A DNA stretch of 47,774 nt from the NCBI GenBank assembly GCA_018813505.1, contig JAHJBM010000003.1, forward strand, positions 1 through 47,774, read 5' to 3'. The notes under the pieces are model-generated. The model was not told where the DNA came from, made no database searches, and saw nothing but the letters and a program-made list of their open reading frames with translations. This stretch comes from Microcaldota archaeon. GTDB lineage: Archaea; Micrarchaeota; Micrarchaeia; Anstonellales; Bilamarchaeaceae. Made by a program: the position numbers and the translations under genes. Below, piece by piece: positions 8,156 to 15,197 of the stretch; position 1 is the first letter of the stretch; every line of letters starts with the position of its first letter.

Positions 8156-8455
8156 GCAAAACTTTTGCAATTCGGCGCTTTCGATTGAAACGCAAGGCGT
8201 TTCAATGGATGTTGAGAATGACCAATTGAAAGACGATTCTTTCAACATTGCAAACGACGTTTCGTTTGCAAGGTGCTCAGGAACGAAATGTCGTTCCTGA
8301 CATGATCCATTGTTTGGGTACGCCGAACAATCGGACGATTCATTCTCGAGCATGCTCGTGATCGAGTATCGATCACGACACCATTGGAGCAAGTGCGCTT
8401 CAATTGATCCGATGGAATTTGATTCCATGAACCATAAATCGAAACGTTGATTTAT
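8156..8455. repeat. String of at least ten consecutive, mutually different short hairpins
   Basis: Successive inverted repeats (arms; loop size): 8156-8168 GCAAAA (1); 8184-8206 ATTGAAACGC (3); 8226-8245 TTGAAAGA (4); 8248-8271 TTGCAAACGA (4); 8277-8300 TCAGGAACGA (4); 8309-8331 ATTGTTTGG (5, one G.T); 8347-8358 palindrome CGAGCATGCTCG; 8356-8378 TCGTGATCGA (3); 8383-8404 ATTGGAGC (6, one G.T); 8412-8428 ATGGAAT (3); 8434-8455 ATAAATC (8). Centres are 15-40 bases apart, mostly 24-33. Arms differ between units but pair nearly perfectly within each. It lies downstream of the Lrp gene, on that gene's 3' side. Function unknown. Confidence 0.75.
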
Positions 8456-8552
8456 CAATCCTCCCAAAGCTAAAGACTTGAGGTATCCGCGCCGAATTTC
8501 AAATGATAAACCACACCAATTTAAATCTTTTCCACTCACCGATTGTAAAAAG

Positions 8553-9047
8553 TTACCGTTTTTCTCTTTTTTCAGATATGATATCCACAAGGGGATTGAA
8601 ACAACTTGGCCCTTTATGTGTATATAGGATATGATAGGTGTTGGTTCTTAAAATGGCCTGACTGGCCTGTATATGTTTGAGCAATACCAAAAGGCTTTCT
8701 CTGGTCCTAACCTTGAAAATCGCCATACAGTCAATTCCACCAGTAACAGAATATAATGCAACGATCTCAGGTAATTTTGCAAGATCATTCAAAACTTCCT
8801 CGTTTTCTAACTGGCTTGATTTTACTTTCATGATTATTACGCCTTGAATGTCATAACCAACTGCAGAATAGTCAATATCAGCTTGATACCCCCGAATAAA
8901 TTTGGAACTTTCAAGTTTTTTTATTCTTTGGAGAAGAGTATTTGGATGCATTTTGAGCTTTTGTGCCAGTTCCCTCATTGGCCTTTTGCAATCATTTCTT
9001 AATTCTCTCAAGATCATCAGATCGATCGTATCGATTTTATCTTTCAT
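8553..9047 (-). CDS. Lrp/AsnC-family transcription regulator
   Basis: 164 residues from the ATG at 9047, which has GGTGAT four bases upstream; ATG 9053 and a longer TTG/GTG-type start at 9080 are less likely. The N-terminal winged helix-turn-helix is 'IDLMILRELRNDCKRPMREL', then 'LKMHPNTLLQRIKKLESSKF'. The C-terminal RAM/AsnC ligand domain follows (GVIIMKVKSSQ..., 'ALYSVTGGIDCMAIFKV'). Such proteins form dimers or octamers that sense amino acids or related ligands. Targets are unknown; the gene precedes the hairpin string on the same strand. Confidence 0.85.
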   Translation of the reverse strand: MKDKIDTIDLMILRELRNDCKRPMRELAQKLKMHPNTLLQRIKKLESSKFIRGYQADIDYSAVGYDIQGVIIMKVKSSQLENEEVLNDLAKLPEIVALYSVTGGIDCMAIFKVRTRESLLVLLKHIQASQAILRTNTYHILYTHKGPSCFNPLVDIISEKREKR

Positions 9048-9080
9048 ATGCATCACCAATTTATAATAAACAAACAACAC

Positions 9081-9277
9081 AATGAATTAAATCTGTATTT
9101 TTTTATAATGTTTCTATAGTTTTTATGTGTTTTACCATTATAAATATGTAACATATGATTTAAAAAGCCATTGTTTGCCATAGGATGACACCGATCACCC
9201 TTATTTTTGGTTTATAAAATAGAAAGATTTAAAAAACTCAAACAAAAGGGCTATACATAGATTTAGAGGTGAACATA
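9081..9277. other. Divergent intergenic region between Lrp and the channel-like protein
   Basis: About 200 AT-rich bases carrying the outward promoters of both neighbours. Several TATA-like runs are present, for example TTTATAAAAT near 9210-9220 and GATTTAAAAAAC near 9226-9240. No gene is seen. Confidence 0.35.
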
Positions 9278-9967
9278 ATGGTTGAATTAAATAATGCTAC
9301 GGATGTATTGATGGCTACAATTAGTTCGGCGGTTGAGAATACGGCGAACAATATTGCTACTGCCCTCCCAGGACTTGTATTTGCAATTCTGTTGTTTATC
9401 ATAGGTTGGGTTTTGGCAGTGATTATAAGCAGGATATTTGCAGGTTTGCTTAAGGCAATAAAATTCGAAATTTTCTTGAAAGAGCACAGGGTAGATGATG
9501 CTCTCGGAACTGTTAAAATAAGTAATGTGTTTGTAAAAATATTAAAGTATTATATTATACTTATATTCTTGCAAGCAGCAGTATCTATGATAGAATTAAA
9601 CACACTAAGCTTTTTCATGGCTTCGGTGCTTGTTTATGCCCCAGTATTAATAGGAGCAGTACTTCTTGCTCTGATGGCAGTTATCATAGGTGAATACGTA
9701 AAAGAAATATTACTTGATCTTGGAAGCAAATCCCCTTTCGTAATACTTGTTGCAAGAGGTTCAAAACTTCTTATAATATATATCGGTATCACAATGGCAC
9801 TTGAAACTATCGGGTTTAGTACAACATTATTAAACCAGATATTTGTGACTGTGTTACAGGCAGCAGTATACGGTATTGCACTTGCAATAGGCATTTCATT
9901 TGGTCTAGGTGGCCAGAAAGATGCACAGGACTTTGTATCAAGATGGAGAAAACATTTTAGAATATAA
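9278..9967 (+). CDS. Multi-pass membrane protein of the mechanosensitive-channel (MscS-like, conserved TM helix) type
   Basis: 229 residues from the ATG at 9278; GAGGTG (9266-9271) is a good ribosome-binding site for it, better than the upstream GTG at 9269. It has about five membrane helices: 'LVFAILLFIIGWVLAVII', 'IFLQAAVSMIEL', 'APVLIGAVLLALMAVIIG', 'KLLIIYIGITMALETIG' and 'AAVYGIALAIGISFGLGG'. The GLGGQKDAQDFVSRWRKHF end matches the short 'conserved TM helix' proteins that share the pore-helix part of MscS but lack its large cytoplasmic vestibule. Probably an ion or osmolyte channel; the activity is inferred. Confidence 0.65.
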   Translation: MVELNNATDVLMATISSAVENTANNIATALPGLVFAILLFIIGWVLAVIISRIFAGLLKAIKFEIFLKEHRVDDALGTVKISNVFVKILKYYIILIFLQAAVSMIELNTLSFFMASVLVYAPVLIGAVLLALMAVIIGEYVKEILLDLGSKSPFVILVARGSKLLIIYIGITMALETIGFSTTLLNQIFVTVLQAAVYGIALAIGISFGLGGQKDAQDFVSRWRKHFRI

Positions 9968-9985
9968 TTTTTTATTTTTTTTATT

Positions 9986-10306
9986 TTAGAAACACATCAG
10001 ACCAACGGATAATGACACCGCATTACATATTAGACTAATTTTGAATGCAGCAACATAACGCATACTAAAAAGTTTTTGGTAGATAAACGACTCAAGAATA
10101 ATGGCAAATAACTCAGAGATAAAAAATCCAAGCAAGTATGAAAAGCCGATAAATGGAAAGAAAAACCAGACGAATGGGAGGGTTATGGTGTTTGCAATAA
10201 TAGAATTAAACACTATTCTTATTTTTGGATATGTATCACTAAGGATAATAATGGCAAGAGAAGTTTCCAATATCAATGTCAACACATATGCAAATAGAAA
10301 CTCCAT
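9986..10306 (-). CDS. Small membrane protein, partner of the exported protein upstream
   Basis: 106 residues, about four hydrophobic helices with few charges: 'EFLFAYVLTLILETSLAIII', 'ANTITLPFVWFFFPFIGF', 'FISELFAIILESFIY' and a final helix ending GLMCF. The start lies one base after the stop of the upstream gene, so the two are surely co-translated. The family is not recognised. The tight pairing with an exported protein suggests they work together in the envelope. Confidence 0.5.
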   Translation of the reverse strand: MEFLFAYVLTLILETSLAIIILSDTYPKIRIVFNSIIANTITLPFVWFFFPFIGFSYLLGFFISELFAIILESFIYQKLFSMRYVAAFKISLICNAVSLSVGLMCF

Positions 10307-10307
10307 G

Positions 10308-10787
10308 TCAGTTCCTCACAAACAGAGAGAAACAAATTAAGAAGATGAATGCAGAAACTCCAAAACATGAAAGATTGTCAGGACCATTATCGTGAGGGAA
10401 TTGATTTATTTCACCAGTATCAAGATTGATCTCAAACCGAGCACCACGGTTGTCAAAAGAAACAATTGTAGTTTCAGAATATACTGACCCAGATTCTTTA
10501 TATAAGAACTGACCCCCACCATGGTCAAAACAGGGGTTTAATTTGTAGAACCATTCTGGATTAGTACAAAGACCTGCATTGCAAGATAATTCAACCTCCC
10601 GCTCACCGATAGGACTTGAATCATCACTCAAGAGATTACAATGATAAATGAGTTCCACTGGACCATCGTATGTCAAATTTGATTTCGTAAATGTAACTAT
10701 AAGCTGAGGTGGATCGGGAGATGGACCAACATCGGCAAATGCCAAAGAACAAACCAGCAAAATCAGAATCAGTATTTTTGATTTCAT
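10308..10787 (-). CDS. Exported protein with signal peptide and C-terminal membrane anchor
   Basis: Starting at ATG 10787 gives a clear signal peptide (MKSKILILILLVCSLAFA, cleavage probably before DVGPSPDPP). The ~110-residue outer domain has several cysteines (HCNLL, LSCNAGLCTN, NPCFDHGGG) and beta-strand-like alternation. It ends in a membrane helix, 'FGVSAFIFLICFSLFVRN', giving a signal-domain-anchor layout common for archaeal surface proteins. A longer in-frame start at 10823 would spoil the signal. No family recognised; coupled to the small membrane protein behind it. Confidence 0.55.
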   Translation of the reverse strand: MKSKILILILLVCSLAFADVGPSPDPPQLIVTFTKSNLTYDGPVELIYHCNLLSDDSSPIGEREVELSCNAGLCTNPEWFYKLNPCFDHGGGQFLYKESGSVYSETTIVSFDNRGARFEINLDTGEINQFPHDNGPDNLSCFGVSAFIFLICFSLFVRN

Positions 10788-10885
10788 GTTAGATAGAATA
10801 GGATAACAAATAAAAAAGTGCATGTTAGATTAGATGTGTTTTGATGAAATGACCAAAAAGCAGGTTTCACTCGATTAAAAGATAG

Positions 10886-10893
10886 TATTTAAA
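10886..10893 (+). promoter_or_regulatory. TATA box of the structured-RNA candidate
   Basis: TATTTAAA is centred about 27 bases before the start of the folded region at ~10919. This is the archaeal TATA-to-start distance and argues that an RNA begins there. Confidence 0.5.
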
Positions 10894-10918
10894 TCCTACT
10901 GATAAAAAATCATAATAC

Positions 10919-11135
10919 AATAGACTGGGGCCGTGAGGTAAAGATTTGGATCGGCGTCAAAAATAAATGTCGATTTAAAGCGCACAACCTGGTATCCTGC
11001 GTGCTTGGGGTGCACGTTATCTGAGAAACTTTTTAACAAAAACTTGATCAGAATTGATCGGTTAAAAAGATTCGGAAATTCAACTCTTCGATTACAAATA
11101 CCTGCGATCGGAGAGAATTAATCTCAGCGGCCCCA
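10919..11135 (+). ncRNA. Structured non-coding RNA candidate (~215 nt), identity unknown
   Basis: GGGGCCG plus TGAG (10927-10937) pairs with CTCA-G-CGGCCCC (11123-11134), an 11-bp closing helix with one bulged G. Inside are CTTTTTAAC pairing with GTTAAAAAG (9 bp, about 11028-11069) around a GATCA/TGATC hairpin, an 8-bp helix TCTTCGAT/ATCGGAGA (one G.T), and GC-rich hairpins around 10980-11016. A TATA box sits at the right distance upstream and no ORF crosses it. GAGGTAAAG after the closing helix is faintly like region CR-I of RNase P RNA, but other universal RNase P bases are not convincing. It could also be the 5' leader of the S2 gene. Confidence 0.5.
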
Positions 11136-11211
11136 TTTCCCACTAATTCCAGGTTGTGGAATTGGTTTGTTTTGGGAAATGAGGCGGAAGTGAACAACGT
11201 TCACAATCGCC
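11134..11211 (+). promoter_or_regulatory. Two strong hairpins between the RNA candidate and rps2
   Basis: CATTTCCC (11134-11141) pairs with GGGAAATG (11174-11181), enclosing AATTCCA/TGGAATT (11145-11163). A second stem-loop GTGAAC/GTTCAC (11190-11204) lies inside GGCG/CGCC (11183-11211). They may end or process the upstream RNA, or regulate S2 translation. A good ribosome-binding site, AGGAGGTTGAG, then precedes the S2 ATG. Confidence 0.45.
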
Positions 11212-11286
11212 CCATTTAATGTTTTCGGTTCCGGGTTCTAGGTTTTTAGTACCGGCACATGAAAACAATTTCAGGAGGTTGAGAAA

Positions 11287-12078
11287 ATGGCAGAAAAAGA
11301 AGAAAACAATGAAAAAGGATTGCCACTGAAGCAAGAGATGTTTCTTGAAGCTGGCGTACATATAGGAACAAAGATAAGAACAGATGACATGAAGGATTAT
11401 ATCTTCAAGAGAAGAGATGATGGGTTATATATTCTGGATATCAGACAAAGTGCAGAAAGACTAATAACTGCAGCTAAAATTATTGGCAAGTATCCCCCAG
11501 AAGAAGTCGCAGTGGTAGCATCACGTGTATATTCTAGTAATCCTGCGAATAAATTTGCTGAATTAACAGGAGTAGATATAATAAAAGGCAGATTTATCCC
11601 AGGAACTATGACAAACCTTGAATATAAAGGATTCCTTGAACCAAAACTTTTGATAGTTTGTGATCCAAAGGGTGAAAGAGAAGCACTTACAGAATCAGTG
11701 AAAAACGGAGTCCCAGTTATTGCATTTTGTGATACAGACAATGAAACAAAGTTTATTGATTTTGTCATCCCCATAAATAACAAAGGTAAGAGAGCACTCG
11801 CACTTGCTTTTTATATTCTAACAAGAGAACTGCTCATGTCTCAGGGTAAGATAAAAACCTATGATGAATTTAGATATGATATAGGATATTTTGAACAAAT
11901 GATCGTTGTAGATAAGAAAAAACAAGAAGATGATGCAGAAGAAGTAGAAGAGGCAGTGCAGGAAGAAACGCCAGAGGAAACGGAGAATAATGGTAAAGAA
12001 AACAAAGTAGAACCAAAGAAATCTGATGAGAAAGAAAACAAACCAGAACCAGTAAAGGAAGAGAAAAAAGAAAATTAG
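11287..12078 (+). CDS. rps2: 30S ribosomal protein S2
   Basis: 263 residues of uS2. Characteristic stretches are 'FLEAGVHIGTKIRTDDMKDY', 'GLYILDIRQSAERL', 'KGRFIPGTMTN' and 'EPKLLIVCDPKGEREAL'. The last ~50 residues form a Glu/Lys-rich low-complexity tail absent from most S2 proteins. AGGAGGTTGAG upstream fixes the start. The leader is unusually long and structured, consistent with autoregulation. Its end overlaps the convergent neighbour by four bases. Confidence 0.95.
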   Translation: MAEKEENNEKGLPLKQEMFLEAGVHIGTKIRTDDMKDYIFKRRDDGLYILDIRQSAERLITAAKIIGKYPPEEVAVVASRVYSSNPANKFAELTGVDIIKGRFIPGTMTNLEYKGFLEPKLLIVCDPKGEREALTESVKNGVPVIAFCDTDNETKFIDFVIPINNKGKRALALAFYILTRELLMSQGKIKTYDEFRYDIGYFEQMIVVDKKKQEDDAEEVEEAVQEETPEETENNGKENKVEPKKSDEKENKPEPVKEEKKEN

Positions 12079-13316
12079 TCCTCTTCCCTATTATTTTCTT
12101 TATATACATTATAAGCGATTTGACACGCTTCTTTTGCGTATGGTACGTCTATATTATCGCATATGGCAATATCATCCTGAACTTTAGCTGCCTCATTGTA
12201 GCATTTGTGATTCCAGTCAAAGTCAGTAATGTTCGCACAGTTTCTGTAGTCAAGATTGTCATTCAAATATAGAATAGAACCCTGATAACAGGTGGTTCTA
12301 CTTGGAGCATAAACGATTGCTTGACAACCTGATGGATCTCCATGAAGTTTTGCAAACTCAAATGCGCATGCAAAACGACTCGTTGTAGCTAGTTCGTCTA
12401 TGGCATAACAACCAGCAATATCACCAGACATAAGTGAATAGTTGGTATAACAGTCCCATCTGCTATCCAATGAAACTGAAGCACGATTGCATATGGAAAC
12501 ATTGCCTCTGCTTATGGCGAATGACGCATAACAATCAACTATATAGTGAGTATCAGAAGTTATCTGACTGCACATAAGGATCTCGTCTGTATAGATCGCA
12601 TAGAGTTGATAGCAATAATCACGTTCGAATTGACTTGACAGATCATAGCAGAGATCGCTCTGTTTTACTGCCGCGCGGCATGCAACTGTCGCTGCGTTGC
12701 CTGATACCATATCGCATAAGGCCCCATCATTCTTTGCAATACTATATTTTATCTGGCATGATAGTTCTTTGCATTCTGATGGATCTTCATTGCGCAGGGC
12801 GTAACAAAGATCCTCATCATCAGCATCAAGACATTTGTCAAATTCATCATAACAAGCTTGTGCGTTTTCCCCAAGTAATTCACATATTGACCGGTCATCC
12901 GTTTCTATGGCAAAATCGATCGCACAGTGTGTTTTTACTGTGAGATTGTCAAGTAGTATACATGCATCCAATGAAAGTGTTGAAAGACCCGAATAACATT
13001 CTTGTTTTTTTGCCCCATCAATTATTGTATTGCATTCGCCGACATCGATATTCAATAATGCCAGATCATAATGGCACTGATCATCACATTCGACAGTATC
13101 ATTAGTAGTACTGTTGTCAGGAGGCATATCAGGAATAATAGTTTGATTCTGATTTCCTACACCAATTTGACCGCCGTTCCCGGGCTGTTCTGACAAAATA
13201 AATATTAGTAGTGCACCGATCACGACTATAAGTACGAGCAAAATGCCAATAACCATAGTTGCATTCTTGTTGTCATCAGCACCACGTTTAAAATTATACA
13301 CCTTGCTTCCAGTCAT
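12075..13316 (-). CDS. Membrane-anchored cysteine-repeat protein
   Basis: 413 residues. A cytoplasmic N terminus (~20 residues, KRGADDNKN) precedes one membrane helix, 'GILLVLIVVIGALLIFIL', a Gln/Asn/Thr linker, then about 330 residues of repeats. Units of roughly 20-30 residues carry one or two cysteines, often as 'D...C..I.......C' followed by a CY pair and an alpha-helical Ala-rich stretch (for example DPSGCQAI then RTTCYQGS; NVSICNRA then RWDCYTN). The spacing suggests a helical-hairpin solenoid held by disulfides, outside the cell. The ATG at 13316 would be leaderless behind a TATA-like box at ~13336-13345. Function unknown; perhaps adhesion or cell-cell contact. Confidence 0.6.
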   Translation of the reverse strand: MTGSKVYNFKRGADDNKNATMVIGILLVLIVVIGALLIFILSEQPGNGGQIGVGNQNQTIIPDMPPDNSTTNDTVECDDQCHYDLALLNIDVGECNTIIDGAKKQECYSGLSTLSLDACILLDNLTVKTHCAIDFAIETDDRSICELLGENAQACYDEFDKCLDADDEDLCYALRNEDPSECKELSCQIKYSIAKNDGALCDMVSGNAATVACRAAVKQSDLCYDLSSQFERDYCYQLYAIYTDEILMCSQITSDTHYIVDCYASFAISRGNVSICNRASVSLDSRWDCYTNYSLMSGDIAGCYAIDELATTSRFACAFEFAKLHGDPSGCQAIVYAPSRTTCYQGSILYLNDNLDYRNCANITDFDWNHKCYNEAAKVQDDIAICDNIDVPYAKEACQIAYNVYKENNREED

Positions 13317-13414
13317 GTGGGGATATGCGAAGAGAATATTTAAAAACCAGATATTGCAGAAAATCGCAAAAAAAGAGTTTTTATGTTTATGATAAATCGA
13401 GATAAAGGTTCAGG

Positions 13415-13422
13415 TATTTAAA
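13415..13422 (+). promoter_or_regulatory. TATA box of a second small-RNA candidate
   Basis: TATTTAAA, the same octamer as at 10886, lies about 25 bases before the structured segment that starts near 13441. Confidence 0.4.
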
Positions 13423-13440
13423 CTTTGGTAGAAAAACGCA

Positions 13441-13525
13441 GTATCTCTCTGATCAGATATGGGAAGGGAGAAAGAGTGGGAGAACGATGGAGCCTTTGGG
13501 TGTACCATCACTCCCCGAGATATAG
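13441..13525 (+). ncRNA. Small structured RNA candidate (~85 nt)
   Basis: TATCTC (13442-13447) pairs with GAGATA (13517-13522). Inside, GGGAG (13478-13482) pairs with CTCCC (13511-13515) and, after a 3-nt AAC bulge opposite a single A, GATGG (13486-13490) pairs with CCATC (13505-13509). The asymmetrical bulge next to a GA step resembles a kink-turn but the second GA is missing, so L7Ae binding is only a possibility. The 269-base gap it lies in has no gene on either strand, and a TATA box is correctly placed upstream. Confidence 0.4.
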
Positions 13526-13585
13526 TTCTGGTTTTGAGTTTTATGTTTCGAATTTGACATTTCTTTAGTTGAATAAAAATAAAAA

Positions 13586-14503
13586 TTAGATAACCACATC
13601 TTCGCCGGGAACGCGTGGGAACATGCATACGTCCTGGATCTGCTTTTTTCCAGTCAGATACCTTACAAGCCGCTCCACCCCGAAACCACCACCGGCAGTT
13701 GGTCTGAGAATCCCTTTTTTTGCGATCTCGAGATAGGATTTATAGGAGGTTGGATCAGTCTTGCGTTCCTTCATCTTCCTTATTATCACGTCGTAATCTG
13801 TCTCGCGTTCTGCACCTGATAAACCTTCGCCAAAACCTTCGGGATAAATAATATCATAGTTGATGTGTTTCCTGGTTATAGGATCTTCTTTATCGTAAAA
13901 CTCCCGATAGTGATCAGTCACCCAAAAGGGTTGAGTTTCTTGCATCGAAATCAGATGTTCCCACTCAGCCCCGAATTCCGTTTCCAATTCAGTTGAATCG
14001 TAAACAGGAAATGGAACGGAGGGCAACTCGATCTCGCGGCCCAGACTTTTCAACGAATCTCGGCATTCGCTTCTAACAAAACTGAACATGTGTAGGTAAA
14101 GACGTTCCATAAACCGCATGAAATCAGTATGCGATGCACCCTTGAGTTCGATATCAACCTGACTAAACTCAAACAGATGTCTTCCACTTGATGACAGTTC
14201 ACCTCTTTCAAGCCTGACGTTCGGTGAAATGACGTAAATCCCATGGATATCATCTCTGAGCATTGAAAGTTGCTTGTGCAAAATCATGCTTTTTGTAAGC
14301 TGGAGTTTCTGACCACTGTACTCAATTGCACTTTCAGAAACTGTATGTGCAAGGGGATCTGTGAATGGAGCAAGAATTACTGGCATAAGTTGCACCAAAT
14401 TTTCATTCCACATAAAATCATGAAGTGATTTGAGCACGGCACTCTGAACGTGCAGGATTTCTTTCATTTCAGGTCTTGTTATGTGTTTTATTGTTCTTTC
14501 CAT
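13586..14503 (-). CDS. Archaeal asparagine synthetase, aminoacyl-tRNA-synthetase-like
   Basis: 305 residues from ATG 14503 (preceded by GAGGTAG). It has only a class II synthetase catalytic core: motif 2 region 'NVRLERGELSSSGRHLFEFS' and motif 3 'GGGFGVERLVRYLTGKKQ', with no anticodon-binding OB domain. This length and pattern match the archaeal AsnRS-related protein that makes asparagine from aspartate and ammonia with ATP, described in Pyrococcus. A bacterial-type AsnA is more distant. The true AsnRS is encoded at 16589, so this cell probably makes asparagine here and charges it there. Confidence 0.75.
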   Translation of the reverse strand: MERTIKHITRPEMKEILHVQSAVLKSLHDFMWNENLVQLMPVILAPFTDPLAHTVSESAIEYSGQKLQLTKSMILHKQLSMLRDDIHGIYVISPNVRLERGELSSSGRHLFEFSQVDIELKGASHTDFMRFMERLYLHMFSFVRSECRDSLKSLGREIELPSVPFPVYDSTELETEFGAEWEHLISMQETQPFWVTDHYREFYDKEDPITRKHINYDIIYPEGFGEGLSGAERETDYDVIIRKMKERKTDPTSYKSYLEIAKKGILRPTAGGGFGVERLVRYLTGKKQIQDVCMFPRVPGEDVVI

Positions 14504-14629
14504 ATTCAACTACCTCTATTTGTGGTACTTAACGCTACAAAACTACTATATATAATTTGTCCTGAAAATTCTGAAGAAATGATCAAAAAATACATATATT
14601 TATAATAGATTTGGAACACTTGTTCTGAT

Positions 14630-15076
14630 ATGGAAGACAAAATCGACGAAAAGGATATTACGATTCTTTATATACTGGAAAAACACGCAGAATATACAGT
14701 AAGACAAATCGCAAAAAAAAGCTTGCTGGCACCGACTACAGTACATGCCAGGATAAAAAAATTAAAAAAACTGGGAGTAATTAAAAGATATACGATAGAG
14801 ATAGATAAAAAGAAGATAGGTAAAAAAATCGGAGCGTATGTAATGATATCAGTTGACCTCAAATCATTAAAAGAAAAGAACAAAACGCAATATGACTTAT
14901 ACGAAGAAATCAAAAAACTTCCAGGTGTTGAAAGAGTAAATATAGTAACAGGAGGCACTGATCTTATCGCTAGAATTAGAGTAACTGATATGGAAGAATT
15001 TGACAAGGTTCTTATGGAGAAAATACAATTATTAGAAGGAGTTTCGAAGACCCAGACTATGGTTATAATGCATTAG
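14630..15076 (+). CDS. Lrp/AsnC-family transcription regulator
   Basis: 148 residues. The helix-turn-helix is at residues ~8-50 ('DITILYILEKHAEYTVRQIA', 'SLLAPTTVHARIKKLKKLGV'), and the AsnC/RAM domain runs from ~65 to the end (YVMISVDLKSL..., 'VERVNIVTGGTDLIARIRV'). It is divergent from the asparagine synthetase gene, with a 126-base gap. An AsnC-like role in sensing asparagine and controlling that neighbour would fit, but is inferred from position only. A TATA-like TTTATAATAG precedes the ATG at leaderless distance. Confidence 0.85.
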   Translation: MEDKIDEKDITILYILEKHAEYTVRQIAKKSLLAPTTVHARIKKLKKLGVIKRYTIEIDKKKIGKKIGAYVMISVDLKSLKEKNKTQYDLYEEIKKLPGVERVNIVTGGTDLIARIRVTDMEEFDKVLMEKIQLLEGVSKTQTMVIMH

Positions 15077-15197
15077 GCTAAGGAAACCGCAGAGGAAAGG
15101 TTTTAAAATTTCTCGTATTAAAGAATTGTTACCTTTTTCTAAAGGTTTGAGTATATAGTTAGTTATTTTGAAATGTATTAATGGAGGTTAGAACAAT

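Noticed and set aside
8156-8455. CRISPR array
   Set aside because: There is no constant repeat sequence; only the paired structure recurs. ATTGAAAC-like arms resemble the ends of some CRISPR repeats by chance, and no cas genes are nearby.
8138-8590. 150-codon open frame on the minus strand (and a 60-codon frame on the plus strand, 8118-8300) across the hairpin string
   Set aside because: The peptides have no recognisable motif or domain, no good ribosome-binding site, and the region is explained by the inverted-repeat structure, which by itself tends to leave several frames open.
10919-11135. Firm call of RNase P RNA or SRP RNA
   Set aside because: Apart from GAGGTAAAG, the universally conserved bases of RNase P could not be found, and the SRP helix 8 motif is absent. 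Kept as an unnamed RNA candidate.
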